Source: Desulfitobacterium hafniense DCB-2
GTDB lineage: Bacteria; Bacillota; Desulfitobacteriia; Desulfitobacteriales; Desulfitobacteriaceae
Assembly: GCF_000021925.1 (NCBI RefSeq)
Contig: NC_011830.1
Coordinates: 1,946,501 to 2,010,500, forward strand
Direction of reading: 5' to 3'
DNA length: 64,000 bases
Shown: in pieces, positions 1 through 8,454 of the stretch
Position numbering within the stretch: the stretch's first letter is position 1
Layout of the letters: each line of letters opens with the position of its first letter
The notes under the pieces: generated by a model
The model's database searches: none
What the model was told of the DNA's origin: nothing
Seen by the model: the letters and a program-made list of their open reading frames with translations, nothing else
Position numbers and translations under genes: made by a program

Positions 1-252
1 CCAAAGGGTGTAGCATAAAATCCTGGAAATGAACTCAAAGCTAAAGCTAAAGCTGGGGCAAATTTGAAGAGTGAATATGGGCTTCAAATGCGCAGCCTAA
101 GGTCTATAGGAGTAGAAAGTGTTTTTGGTGACATCAAAGGCAATTTTGGTATGCGACGATTTATGCTTAAGGGCCTGGCAAAGGTCAAATTAGAATGGGG
201 ATTACATTGTATAGCTCATAACATGAGAAAAATGGCAGCTACCTTGGGATAG
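1..252 (+). pseudogene. IS1182-like transposase, C-terminal remnant
   Basis: The last ~60 codons (64-252) encode the C-terminal end of a DDE transposase, with the VESVFGDIKGN block carrying the catalytic Glu and the ending IAHNMRKMAATLG. The same sequence, almost base for base, recurs at 11941-12188 inside a longer fragment, which proves repeat origin. The upstream part is lost at the window edge or by decay: bases 1-20 do not match the second copy, and a 6-base repeat (aaagct) is expanded. No start or inverted repeats are seen. It is not expected to be functional. Confidence 0.8.
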
Positions 253-302
253 GTAGTCTTGCCATTTATTTTTTGATTAAATCACCTTTTTGGGTTTAAA
301 GA

Positions 303-335
303 GGGCCGTGAGAAAATTAAGATTTCACACGGCCC
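303..335. terminator. Stem-loop after transposase remnant
   Basis: An 8-bp GC-rich inverted repeat (GGGCCGTG with CACGGCCC) encloses a ~17-nt A-rich loop. The following bases are only moderately T-rich. It could end transcripts leaving the transposase remnant or be part of the old element end. Confidence 0.4.
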
Positions 336-380
336 CTTTAGAATGACGTTATTATTTTTATATCCTCAAGGCATAAGGTA

Positions 381-418
381 GCAAAAAAGTAGGCTGTCTC
401 GGTGACAGCCTTTTTTGC
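381..418. terminator. Strong bidirectional terminator hairpin
   Basis: A 7-bp stem (GGCTGTC/GACAGCC) with a 5-nt loop is extended by a GCAAAAAA/TTTTTTGC outer pairing. This is a classical Rho-independent terminator readable from both strands. No intact gene lies directly on either side. The stretch 253-609 otherwise holds nothing I can recognise. Confidence 0.75.
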
Positions 419-609
419 ACTAATTGAACCGGAGATTCTTTGTATGGTACGGGCAAATTCGGAATCGATTACGAATTATAAGCTGGACCTATGGTTTTTT
501 AAAACGATAAAAATTAATAATTAGGGCTTGCTAAAGGGCGTTAAAAGTTAGGGAAATTCTGATTTGGCAAGGGTTTTCGGGCATTTTTGCCATTCTTAGT
601 GCATAGAAT

Positions 610-850
610 ATCGATTTTGGTTATAAAAACCGTGCACTTGAAGGTAAAATTACGTACCGTAAACTGAGCCTACAGCTTACTATAGACGATTTTATCCTGC
701 CTTTTTCAGGAAAACTGGATCCCAATAATCGCCAAGATAAGGGGTGACAAAGAGGCCAAGAACGTATTGCCAAAAGCGAGAAAAACCTACTTAAGCGCAT
801 TCAAGAGTGTGTCCGACCGATTGTCCGCAAAAGAGAACGAGGTGGATAAA
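610..850 (+). pseudogene. Decayed DDE transposase N-terminal remnant
   Basis: In one frame around 653-755 the DNA reads KITYRKLSLQLTIDDFILP and then FSGKLDPNNRQDKG, which resembles the first residues of IS1182/IS5-type DDE transposases. Downstream, in another frame (about 770-840), KNLLKRIQECVRPIVRKRE resembles an internal transposase segment. The two parts are out of frame and separated by a deletion. It may be the 5' half of the same element type as the fragments at 1-252 and 11760-12188. The assignment is by eye. Confidence 0.45.
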
Positions 851-875
851 CATTTTTTGTATCCTCAAGGCACGT

Positions 876-960
876 TGAGATAGTTTATCTTTATGACATT
901 TATAAAATATTTGGAATACAAGGGATGCAATATGTAAGGTATTATTAAAACGATAGTTAA
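876..960 (+). promoter_or_regulatory. Leader element, copy C (degenerate)
   Basis: This AT-rich stretch matches the leader elements at 2978-3120 and 9515-9665, most clearly over the core TTTATGACAT and GGAATACAAG-N-GATG. It stands directly upstream of a decayed arylsulfotransferase, just as copy A stands upstream of the intact ones. It is probably the promoter or operator region of a duplicated module. The regulator is not proven; the LysR protein at 8455-9438 is the nearest candidate. Confidence 0.5.
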
Positions 961-981
961 TTTTATCACAAATAAGTTTGG

Positions 982-1360
982 GTGATCGTTCCAGAGTGAT
1001 CAATTAAACCTTGTCGCGATGGAAGTTTAGAGCCACTGACCATCTCTGTCCAGCGTCTGCCAATGGCAATACTCTTAGTACCGAAGGGAGCGGTTTCCGG
1101 TCTTTCGAAGTTATCACGGATCATGAGGTGGTTTAGAAATTCTGGCTGCTCTTTACCAATGCCATTGAATCAACGGTCTATCGGATTTACTGCTATCACC
1201 ACAGCTATGCACAACATTTGGCAGACCCCAAGAAACCCCGATTCCCGGATTGGATATCAGACCTTCCAGATACCCAGAGCGGCAACAGGCTGATTGGCGA
1301 ACCGGGTTAAAGTTACCGACACCACTGGTTATGGCGACAAACAGAAATTCTGCGCTTAGC
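982..1360 (+). pseudogene. Arylsulfotransferase, decayed C-terminal part
   Basis: The DNA from GATCGTTCCAGAGTGAT to the stop at 1358-1360 aligns with the 3' end of the intact arylsulfotransferase gene at 5913-6375. It keeps the segments corresponding to SAQRLPNGNTL, the DHEVVW block and TTGYGDKQ. It carries an internal deletion of ~65 bases after GGAAGTTT, several small indels and frame changes, so it cannot make the protein. It lies 28 bp upstream of an intact DASS carrier, the same order as 4942-7927. This shows the ASST-carrier pair was duplicated and one sulfotransferase copy has since decayed. Confidence 0.8.
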
Positions 1361-1388
1361 CTTTATTGTTTAAGGAGTGATCAAAGTT

Positions 1389-2897
1389 ATGAATAAGAAC
1401 AAACCGGTCACGGAAGTAGTCGAAAGCGAAGGGGAAGTATCCACCAAAAAGCACATTTACAGCCTCATCGGTTTTGTCATTGTGGCTGTATTTTGGATTA
1501 TGCCTCCCATTGAACCTCTCACACCGCTGGGGATGAAAGTTGCCGGCACCTTTTTCGCTATGATTGTTTGGTGGTCGACTGTCGGTGCCATATGGCCCAG
1601 TATATGCGGACTGCTGCTTATTGGTCTATCCGGTTATGCCGGAGGAGGTGCAGAGGGATTTACAAGTGTTTTCACCAGCGCATTCAGTAACAATGTAGTC
1701 TTGCTCGTCATGTTTGCTATGGTTTTGTTCGGCGCTTTTGCTGCGTCTGGCGCTCCCAAATATATTGCCCGTTGGGTCCTGACCAGAAAAGTTATCAATG
1801 GCCGTCCCTATGTGTTTATGGCCTTCGTGTTTTTGATCGGTTTTTTCATGGCCGGTTTCACGTCGAGCGTTGCTACCCTAATAATACTATGGCCCATTAC
1901 CCTGCGCTTGATGGAGGCTCTGGAAGTTGATTCGGACGATGAAATTTGGGCCTATTTCTTTGTTGGATTATTTCTTATGATCAATTTTGGGAGGCCGATC
2001 TTCTCTTATAAAGGTACGATTGCCGCTCTCTTAGGCACGTATAATGAATTGAGCGGCAGCACGGATCCGGCCATTTTTTTGCAATTCATGATTCTACTCA
2101 CCATTATGGGTCTCTTGTTTCTGGCCGCCTATCTGCTCGTGCTAAAATTTATGGTTCGTCCTGATGTCAGCAAATTACGAGGCGTCAGCGTCGAAAAAAT
2201 GGCAGCGGAACAACAATTGCCCCCGATAGAACTGCCCCAAAAGCTATATTTGTGGATGATCCCGATTTACATTTTCATGCTGGTGGCTCCCTCCGTCCTG
2301 CCCAACACCAATCCCATTGGGGCATTCCTGGAGACCATAGGTCCCTTGGGCGTAACTGTCTTCTGGGTTGTTTTTTTTAACATTGTTCACTTTCAAAACC
2401 GCCAACTATTGGAGTATAAAGAGGTGGCTGCCAAATACTTTAACTGGGGCGTATTTTTCATGGTCCCGGCCTCTCTTTACGGCGCCAATGCGCTGACCAG
2501 CGATGCCACTGGTTTTAAAGAGTTCTTGACTCAGATCTTGACCCCAATCTTGGGCGGGCAATCGGAGATACTCTTTATTGCCATCCTGTTCGCCTTTGCT
2601 TTGTTCATAAGCAACTTCGCCAACAACACTGCCATAGCGCTTATTATGATGCCGATTTTCTTTGTCTTTTGTGAACAAATGAGTCTTAATCCAAAGCCGG
2701 GGGCCATGATCTTAAGCGCGATAGTCTTTGTGACCATGCTAACCCCAGGCGCGTCTCCTCAAGCGGCTCTGATGTTTGCACGTAGGGATATTTACAAAAC
2801 CAAAGACATTGTGCGGATTGGTTTCCCGGTCTCGGTTATTGCACTGCTTTTCTATATCTTTATCGGTTATCCTTTGGCTAAAATATTGTTCCTCTAG
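1389..2897 (+). CDS. DASS/SLC13-family anion carrier (module 1)
   Basis: This 502-residue membrane protein has about a dozen hydrophobic segments and belongs to the divalent anion:sodium symporter (DASS, CitT/SLC13) superfamily. Family hallmarks are a ANNTAIALIM helix near residue 420 and a TPGASPQAA loop near residue 450, where SLC13 members bind sodium and carboxylate or sulfate. The start chosen is ATG 1389, 7-8 bases after TAAGGAGTG; a GTG at 1377 overlaps the ribosome site. It is closely related to the carrier at 6413-7927 along the whole length and follows a decayed arylsulfotransferase. The substrate is unknown; an organic anion such as an aryl sulfate or carboxylate is an inference from the neighbours. 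Confidence 0.85.
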   Translation: MNKNKPVTEVVESEGEVSTKKHIYSLIGFVIVAVFWIMPPIEPLTPLGMKVAGTFFAMIVWWSTVGAIWPSICGLLLIGLSGYAGGGAEGFTSVFTSAFSNNVVLLVMFAMVLFGAFAASGAPKYIARWVLTRKVINGRPYVFMAFVFLIGFFMAGFTSSVATLIILWPITLRLMEALEVDSDDEIWAYFFVGLFLMINFGRPIFSYKGTIAALLGTYNELSGSTDPAIFLQFMILLTIMGLLFLAAYLLVLKFMVRPDVSKLRGVSVEKMAAEQQLPPIELPQKLYLWMIPIYIFMLVAPSVLPNTNPIGAFLETIGPLGVTVFWVVFFNIVHFQNRQLLEYKEVAAKYFNWGVFFMVPASLYGANALTSDATGFKEFLTQILTPILGGQSEILFIAILFAFALFISNFANNTAIALIMMPIFFVFCEQMSLNPKPGAMILSAIVFVTMLTPGASPQAALMFARRDIYKTKDIVRIGFPVSVIALLFYIFIGYPLAKILFL

Positions 2898-2924
2898 TTT
2901 TAAAGTTACCACATATATTGAGCA

Positions 2925-2948
2925 GGCGGGGAAATTAATTTCCCCGCC
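2925..2948. terminator. Terminator hairpin after carrier
   Basis: A perfect 11-bp inverted repeat (GGCGGGGAAAT/ATTTCCCCGCC) with a 2-nt centre lies 28 bp after the carrier stop. It likely ends the module 1 transcript. The downstream T-run is weak. Confidence 0.65.
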
Positions 2949-2977
2949 ATTATCTGTTTCAGGCTTTTATTATCTTT

Positions 2978-3120
2978 TTTTGAATATACCATTTTCGCTA
3001 TAGTGCATAGTTTGCCTTTATGTATCTATTTAATTTTTGAAATACAAGAGATGAGTTAAATAAGCTATATTAATAATAACTTATTTTTATATATCATTTT
3101 TACCAAATTAAGTCTTTTTT
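2978..3120 (+). promoter_or_regulatory. Leader element, copy A
   Basis: This AT-rich region shares about 140 bp of recognisable similarity with 9515-9665: the TTTGAATATA start, ATAGT near 3010, GCCTTTATG, GAAATACAAG-N-GATG, TAAATAAGCTATATT and CATTTTTAC at the end. A shorter match is found at 876-960. It precedes the intact arylsulfotransferase operon. Conservation of non-coding sequence in three positions suggests a promoter with a shared operator. LysR-type regulators bind such T/A-rich dyads, but no clear T-N11-A box was assigned. Confidence 0.6.
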
Positions 3121-3121
3121 T

Positions 3122-3410
3122 TCACTTGCGCCCGGCCTGTGGTTGGGCGGTGAGTCCGCGGTGGGCTTGGTAGTGTAAGCCACCAGTCGAAGTCAAGGGT
3201 GTCCATCTAAAGTTATCAAGATTTTCAACATGATACCCCATGCAGTGATGTATGGCTGAACAGTTGGAAGTCAGCAAAGTCATGTACCAAGATGGTCATG
3301 AACATCTTGGGAAGGACGGAAAAAGGAGGGCTTGGCAAATAAAGAAGTTGGAAGCTGGTATTTGAAACAAGAAAAAGCAACAGATGGAAAGTTGTACGAG
3401 TAACTTAATT
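3122..3410 (+). mobile_element. Group II intron 5' fragment without ORF
   Basis: From TTGCGCCCGGCC the sequence has the look of a bacterial group II intron 5' end: GCGCCCGGC, then GGCGGTGAGTCCGC, ACCAGTCGAAG and TCAAGGGTGTCC, followed by the GGAAGTCAGC-AAAG segment that often precedes the intron-encoded protein. No reverse transcriptase ORF and no domain V/VI 3' end are present, so it is a truncated intron sitting between the leader element and the ASST operon. The remaining bases to 3500 hold a small inverted repeat (AACCTTA-ACC-TAAGGTT, 3432-3449) and the ribosome site of the next gene. The identification is from memory of intron consensus sequences. Confidence 0.5.
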
Positions 3411-3500
3411 GAGAAAATATTGGAAGTGGCAACCTTAACCTAAGGTTGGCGTAAGGTTACTTGATACAACAATATCCTATTTTTAAAGGAGTGTTTTATT

Positions 3501-4925
3501 TTGGGTCAACCTTCTATACACCCCACCGGGGTCACCATCTATGATCCTGAAAAAGCCTGGAGTGGCTATACCATCATGCCCGTCGCCGGTGTGGGGGCCG
3601 TTCTAATCGATATGAACGGCAATGTCATCCGCAACTGGGTGAACCTCCAGGGATTTCCCAACAAATTGTTGCCTGGTGGCCAGGTATTTGGACACTTGGG
3701 GATTCGGGACACAGCTTTTGGTTATCAAGACCAAACAGATCTAGTGCAAGTTGATTGGGACGGTAATGTAGTCTGGAAATTTGACAAAAAAGAATACATT
3801 GAAGATTCGGCATACGAGCCACGCTGGATGGCCAGACAGCACCACGATTATCAGCGGGAAGGCAACCCAGTCGGCAGTTATGTCCCCGGCATGGAATGCA
3901 GTCTAGACGATGGCAACACCTTACTTCTTTGCCACGAAACAATTTACAAAAAGAGAATTTCTGACAAGCGCCTGTTGGACGATTGCTTTATCGAAGTAGA
4001 CTGGGAAGGCAACATCCTTTGGTCATGGCGGGCAAGTGATCACTTTAAAGAAATGAATTTCTCCGAGGCTGCAAAAAACGCGTTGTACCGTAACCCTAAT
4101 ATGCTTAAAAACGGTGGCGGGATGGGAGATTGGCTCCATATCAATTCCATGAGCTATCTTGGCCCCAACCAATGGTACGATGCCGGCGACGAACGGTTCC
4201 ATCCCGAAAACATCATCTGGAGTGCTCGTGAAGCTAATATTAGCGCCATCATCGACAAGAAAAGCGGTGCTATTGTGTGGCAGATGGGACCTGATTTTTT
4301 CGCCACCAAAGAATTGAGGCGCATCGGTCAGATTATCGGACAGCATCATGTTCATATGATTCCGAGAGGCTTGCCTGGTGAGGGCAATATCCTGGTTTTT
4401 GATAACGGCGGTTGGGCTGGTTATGGTCTGCCTAATAACACCTCTTTCGACGGCGTGAAAGTCAACATCATGGATCGTTCCAGGATCTTAGAAATTGATC
4501 CTGTTACCATGGAGGTGGTTTGGTCAGTTACCGCCAGCAAGTTGGGATACGGTCGCCCCGGTATTCTTGATTATCGTTTCTATAGTCCGTTGGGCGGCTC
4601 CGCGCAGAGGCTTCCGAATGGCAATACACTGATTACGGAAGGCGTTGGCGCTCGTCTTTTTGAAGTTACCCCGGAGTTAGAAATCGTCTGGGAGTATTGG
4701 GCACCATTTGAAGCTAAGGTTGACTACATTTACCGGGCTTACCGTTATCCTTATAGCTATGTTCCACAGGTTCCCATTCCGATGGAAACTCCGATCCCTA
4801 GGCTGGATAACCGCCGCTTCCGGGTACCGGAAGCGGCAGCGTGTACTGTTGAAAACGTCGTAGATGTGGCAGGAACAACCGGCTATGCTAAAAAAATGGA
4901 TATGTGCGTATCCAATCTTAAATAA
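3501..4925 (+). CDS. Arylsulfotransferase family protein (ASST), first copy
   Basis: This 474-residue protein of the ASST family (PF05935/PF14269 type beta-propeller sulfotransferases) is expected to transfer sulfate between phenolic donors and acceptors without PAPS. Visible family features are repeated DWDGNVVW/DWEGNILW propeller strands, the GDWLHINS block (His near 213), the QHHVHMIPRG block (His near 282-285) followed by NILVFDNGG, and AQRLPNGNTLI near residue 370. Histidines at 114-115 (RQHHDYQ) are also conserved in its neighbour. There is no signal peptide, so it is probably cytoplasmic, unlike E. coli AssT. The TTG start has a good AAAGGAG 10-12 bases upstream. It forms an operon with the genes at 4942 and 6413. 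Confidence 0.85.
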   Translation: MGQPSIHPTGVTIYDPEKAWSGYTIMPVAGVGAVLIDMNGNVIRNWVNLQGFPNKLLPGGQVFGHLGIRDTAFGYQDQTDLVQVDWDGNVVWKFDKKEYIEDSAYEPRWMARQHHDYQREGNPVGSYVPGMECSLDDGNTLLLCHETIYKKRISDKRLLDDCFIEVDWEGNILWSWRASDHFKEMNFSEAAKNALYRNPNMLKNGGGMGDWLHINSMSYLGPNQWYDAGDERFHPENIIWSAREANISAIIDKKSGAIVWQMGPDFFATKELRRIGQIIGQHHVHMIPRGLPGEGNILVFDNGGWAGYGLPNNTSFDGVKVNIMDRSRILEIDPVTMEVVWSVTASKLGYGRPGILDYRFYSPLGGSAQRLPNGNTLITEGVGARLFEVTPELEIVWEYWAPFEAKVDYIYRAYRYPYSYVPQVPIPMETPIPRLDNRRFRVPEAAACTVENVVDVAGTTGYAKKMDMCVSNLK

Positions 4926-4941
4926 AGGAGTGTTTTAAGTA

Positions 4942-6375
4942 ATGGGTTATTCTTTCGTTCACCCTACGGGAGTTACCTTATATAATCCGGAAAAAGCTTT
5001 CAACGGCTACACGTTAATGTCTATAAGAGAGTTGGGAGCCGGTCTGATCGATATGAACGGGAATGTGGTACGGTTGTGGAAAGATTTGCACGGCTTTCCC
5101 AACAAATTGCTGCCCGGCGGTTATGTCATTGGCAGCCTGGGTATTCGGGATCCGGCGTATGGGTACCAGGATCAGACGGACTTGGTGCAGGTTGACTGGG
5201 AAGGTAATGTGGTTTGGAAATTCAATAGGCTGGAGTATATCGAAGATCCCGACAACAAACCACAATGGATGGTCAGACAGCACCACGACTACCAACGTGA
5301 CGGCAATCCGGTCGGTTATTATATTCCGGGCATGGAGTGCCGAACTGACGGCGGTAATACTCTCATCCTTTGCCATGAAAATTTATTCAATACCAAAATT
5401 TCCGAAAAACGTTTGCTAGATGACTGCTTTATCGAAGTAGACTGGGAAGGCAACATCCTTTGGTCATGGCGGGCCAGCGATCATTTTGAAGAAATGAACT
5501 TCTCTGATGCGGCTAAAAATGCTATGTACCGCAACCCTAATATGCTGGAAAACGGCGGCGGGATGGGAGATTGGCTCCATATCAATTCCATGAGCTATCT
5601 TGGCCCCAACCAATGGTACGATGCCGGCGACGAACGGTTCCATCCGGAAAACATCATCTGGGACGGTCGTGAAGCTAACATTAGCGCCATCATCGACAAG
5701 AAAAGCGGTGTCATTGTCTGGCAAATGGGGCCTGATTTTTCCGCCACCAAAGAATTGCGGCGCATCGGTCAAATTATCGGACAGCATCATGTCCATATGA
5801 TTCCAAAAGGCTTGCCTGGCGCGGGTAATATCCTGATTTTTGACAACGGAAGTTGGGGGGGTTACGGGACTCCCAGCAACGTGTCAAAAGACGGCATTAA
5901 AGCCGACCACGCCGATCGATCCAGAGTGATTGAATTAAATCCTGTCACGATGGAAGTTGTTTGGCAGTTGACCGCTAGTGAGCTGGGTTATAAACCAGCC
6001 GGTATCTTTGACTACCGTTTCTACAGCCCTCTGACAAGCTCTGCCCAGCGTCTGCCCAATGGCAATACGCTTATTACAGAAGGTACTGGTTTTCGGGTTT
6101 TCGAAGTTACCGCGGATCATGAGGTGGTTTGGGAATTCTGGTCGCCCTTCACTAATGCTGTTGCGCCAACTGTCTATCGGACTTACCGCTATCCATACAG
6201 CTATGTGCCACACCTGGCAAAGCCCCAGGAAACCCCAATCCCCCGATTGGATATCAAGACCTTCAGGGTACCTGGTGCGGCCGCAGGTCAGCTGGCAAAC
6301 CAGATTAAGGTTGCCGGAACCACCGGTTACGGTGATAAACAGGAACTTTGCGTATCTTTCGGCGAGGAACTTTAG
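4942..6375 (+). CDS. Arylsulfotransferase family protein (ASST), second copy
   Basis: A 477-residue tandem paralogue of the preceding gene, separated by 16 bp with the same AAGGAGTGTTTTA leader. It keeps the same His-containing blocks (RQHHDYQ, GDWLHINS, QHHVHMIPKG) and propeller strands and again lacks a signal peptide. The two genes are clearly diverged at both ends but nearly identical at the base level over a central block (about 4115-4210 versus 5555-5650), which suggests gene conversion. The substrate difference, if any, should lie in the diverged ends. A decayed third copy of its 3' end lies at 982-1360. Confidence 0.85.
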   Translation: MGYSFVHPTGVTLYNPEKAFNGYTLMSIRELGAGLIDMNGNVVRLWKDLHGFPNKLLPGGYVIGSLGIRDPAYGYQDQTDLVQVDWEGNVVWKFNRLEYIEDPDNKPQWMVRQHHDYQRDGNPVGYYIPGMECRTDGGNTLILCHENLFNTKISEKRLLDDCFIEVDWEGNILWSWRASDHFEEMNFSDAAKNAMYRNPNMLENGGGMGDWLHINSMSYLGPNQWYDAGDERFHPENIIWDGREANISAIIDKKSGVIVWQMGPDFSATKELRRIGQIIGQHHVHMIPKGLPGAGNILIFDNGSWGGYGTPSNVSKDGIKADHADRSRVIELNPVTMEVVWQLTASELGYKPAGIFDYRFYSPLTSSAQRLPNGNTLITEGTGFRVFEVTADHEVVWEFWSPFTNAVAPTVYRTYRYPYSYVPHLAKPQETPIPRLDIKTFRVPGAAAGQLANQIKVAGTTGYGDKQELCVSFGEEL

Positions 6376-6412
6376 ACCTATAGTTTTAATACTACGATAA
6401 GGAGTGATCGAA

Positions 6413-7927
6413 GTGAATAATTCGAATAAATTGAATAAGGAAGTAGTTGACTCCAAAGCAGGAATGCCTTTGAACAAAACTCATATCTATACTCTCATCG
6501 GCTTTATCATTATTGCTGTATTTTGGGTTATGCCTCCAATTGAACCTCTTACACCGATGGGGATGAAAGTTGCCGGAACCTTTTTCGCTATGATTATTTG
6601 GTGGTCGACTGTCAGCACCATATGGCCCAGTATATGCGGATTGCTGTTTATTGGTCTGTCTGGCTATGCCGGAAACGGTGCCAAGGGATTTACAAGTGTT
6701 TTTACCAGCGCATTTGGTAACAATATAGTCCTGCTCGTCATGGTTGCCATGGTTTTGTTCGGCGCCTTTACCGCGTCCGGCGCTCCCAAGTATATTGCCC
6801 GTTGGATTCTAACCAGAAAGATTCTCAATGGCCGTCCCTATGTGTTTATGGCTCTGGTGTTTGCTGCCGCTTTTTTCATAACCGGTGTCACGTCTGCTGT
6901 TGCTACGCTGATATTGATGTGGCCGATTACCTTGCGATTAATGGAAGGCCTGGATGTCAATTCGGATGATCAGATTTGGCCTTATTTCTTTGTTGGGTTG
7001 TTTCTTGTAATCAATTTTGCGAGATCCGTCTTCCCTTACAAAGGTGTGATGGTCGCTATCTTAGGTACGTATAATGAGTTGAGCGGCAATGCGGATCCGA
7101 TAATTTTCGTGCAATTTATGGTTTTTCTCACCATTATGGGTTTCCTGTTTACGTCGCTCTATTTGCTCGGGCTAAAATTCATTATTCGTCCTGATGTCAG
7201 CAAATTACGAGACGTCAGCGTTGAAAAATTGGCAGCGGGACAAGAATTGCCCCCGATAGGTCTGCCCCAAAAGCTGTATTTAGCAATGATTCCGATTTAC
7301 ATTTTCATGCTAATGGCTCCTTCTGTCCTGCCCACCAGCAATCCCATTGTGGCATTCCTGGAGACCATCGGTCCCTTGGGCGTAACTGTCTTCTGGGTTG
7401 TTTTCTTTAGCATTGTTCACTTTCAAAACCGCCAGCTATTGGAGTATAAAGAAGTGGCTGCCAAACACTTTAACTGGGGCGTATTTTTCATGATCCCATC
7501 CTCGCTTTACGGCTCTGCTGCTCTGGCCAGCGATGCCACTGGTTTTAAAGATTTATTAATTCAGATCCTGACTCCATTTTTAAGCGGGAAATCGGAGCTG
7601 CTCTTTATTGCTATTTTGTTCACCTTTGCTGTGTTCATAAGTAGCTTTGCCAACAACGCTGCCATAGCTCTCCTTATGATGCCGATTATCTTCGTCTTCT
7701 GTGAACAATTTGGTATTGATCCAAAATCGGCGGCCATGGTCTTAAGCGCAATTGTATTTTTGGCCATGCTAACCCCTGGCGCTTCTCCTCAAGCTGCCAT
7801 GACGTTTGGAAACAAGGATATTTATAAGACCAAAGATATTCTGCGTATTGGTTTCCCGGTTACTGTTATTGCCTTACTTTTATATATCTTTATCGGTTAT
7901 CCTTTGGCTAAAATATTGTTCCTTTAG
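6413..7927 (+). CDS. DASS/SLC13-family anion carrier (module 2)
   Basis: A 504-residue polytopic carrier with about a dozen hydrophobic segments, paralogous to the one at 1389-2897 and with the same SFANNAAIALLM and TPGASPQAA motifs of the SLC13/DASS superfamily. GTG 6413 is the preferred start because AAGGAG lies 8 bases upstream; GTG 6404 overlaps that site. It is the third gene of the ASST operon, 37 bp after the second sulfotransferase. The pairing suggests import or exchange of an anionic sulfotransferase substrate or product, such as an aryl sulfate. This role is inferred. Confidence 0.85.
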   Translation: MNNSNKLNKEVVDSKAGMPLNKTHIYTLIGFIIIAVFWVMPPIEPLTPMGMKVAGTFFAMIIWWSTVSTIWPSICGLLFIGLSGYAGNGAKGFTSVFTSAFGNNIVLLVMVAMVLFGAFTASGAPKYIARWILTRKILNGRPYVFMALVFAAAFFITGVTSAVATLILMWPITLRLMEGLDVNSDDQIWPYFFVGLFLVINFARSVFPYKGVMVAILGTYNELSGNADPIIFVQFMVFLTIMGFLFTSLYLLGLKFIIRPDVSKLRDVSVEKLAAGQELPPIGLPQKLYLAMIPIYIFMLMAPSVLPTSNPIVAFLETIGPLGVTVFWVVFFSIVHFQNRQLLEYKEVAAKHFNWGVFFMIPSSLYGSAALASDATGFKDLLIQILTPFLSGKSELLFIAILFTFAVFISSFANNAAIALLMMPIIFVFCEQFGIDPKSAAMVLSAIVFLAMLTPGASPQAAMTFGNKDIYKTKDILRIGFPVTVIALLLYIFIGYPLAKILFL

Positions 7928-7950
7928 GTTTAAAAACATCACACATATCC

Positions 7951-7982
7951 AAGAGGAAGCTCTGATTCAGGAGTTTCCTCTT
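7951..7982 (+). terminator. Intercistronic stem-loop
   Basis: AAGAGGAA pairs with TTCCTCTT around a short inner CTC/GAG helix, 23 bp after the carrier stop and 28 bp before the thioredoxin start. No U-run follows, so it may stabilise the upstream mRNA or reduce read-through rather than stop it. Confidence 0.45.
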
Positions 7983-8010
7983 GATTCCGATTTTAGAGGA
8001 GGATATAAAA

Positions 8011-8337
8011 ATGCCTATACAACAACTCGATTTCGATAGTTTTGAAGAAATTATCTATGATGAAGGTGAACCTTGCCTGGTCGTTTACTCTAGAAAAAGC
8101 TGCCATGTCTGCAAGGAAGTCGTACCTGAAATAGAAGAATTAGCTCCCAAGTATAAGGGCGAATTTGGCTTTTATTATGTAGATGTGGAAGAGGACCAAG
8201 CTTTGTTTCAACGATTTTCTCTTAAAGGGGTTCCGCAGATCCTTTTTTTCAATGATGGCGAGTATAAAGGGAAAATGGCCGGAAAGGCAGAAGGGGATCA
8301 AATAGAAGAAAAGATTGCAGAAGTGATGAAAGGTTAA
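8011..8337 (+). CDS. Thioredoxin-fold protein with CHVC active site
   Basis: A 108-residue thioredoxin-like protein. It shows the order expected of the fold: VVYSRKSCHVCKEVVPEIEEL with a CxxC at about residues 32-35, then FYYVDVEED and the cis-proline loop GVPQILFFNDG. The active site is CHVC rather than the usual WCGPC. ATG 8011 follows GAGGAGG at a normal distance. It ends the sulfotransferase operon after an intercistronic stem-loop and lacks a signal peptide. E. coli AssT depends on a disulfide made by DsbL, so a redox link is conceivable here, but that is inference for a cytosolic protein. Confidence 0.85.
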   Translation: MPIQQLDFDSFEEIIYDEGEPCLVVYSRKSCHVCKEVVPEIEELAPKYKGEFGFYYVDVEEDQALFQRFSLKGVPQILFFNDGEYKGKMAGKAEGDQIEEKIAEVMKG

Positions 8338-8397
8338 GAACTTCAATCGGTTAATAATCCTTACGAAGGCAGTAAAACCTTAAGTCTGGAAAATCAA

Positions 8398-8433
8398 AAG
8401 AAGCCCCTAGCATCCTGCTGGCAGGCTTCTTTG
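8398..8433. terminator. Bidirectional terminator between convergent genes
   Basis: AAGAAGCC pairs with GGCTTCTT, with an extra inner AGCATCC/TGCT pairing and flanking A and T tracts. It sits between the thioredoxin-like gene and the convergent LysR gene and can serve both. Confidence 0.75.
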
Positions 8434-8454
8434 TCGTGCATCTGTCAGGCAATT

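Noticed and set aside
3432..3449. Small AACCTTA/TAAGGTT dyad as an operator of the sulfotransferase operon
   Set aside because: It is too short and lies within or next to the intron-like fragment, and the other two leader copies lack it.
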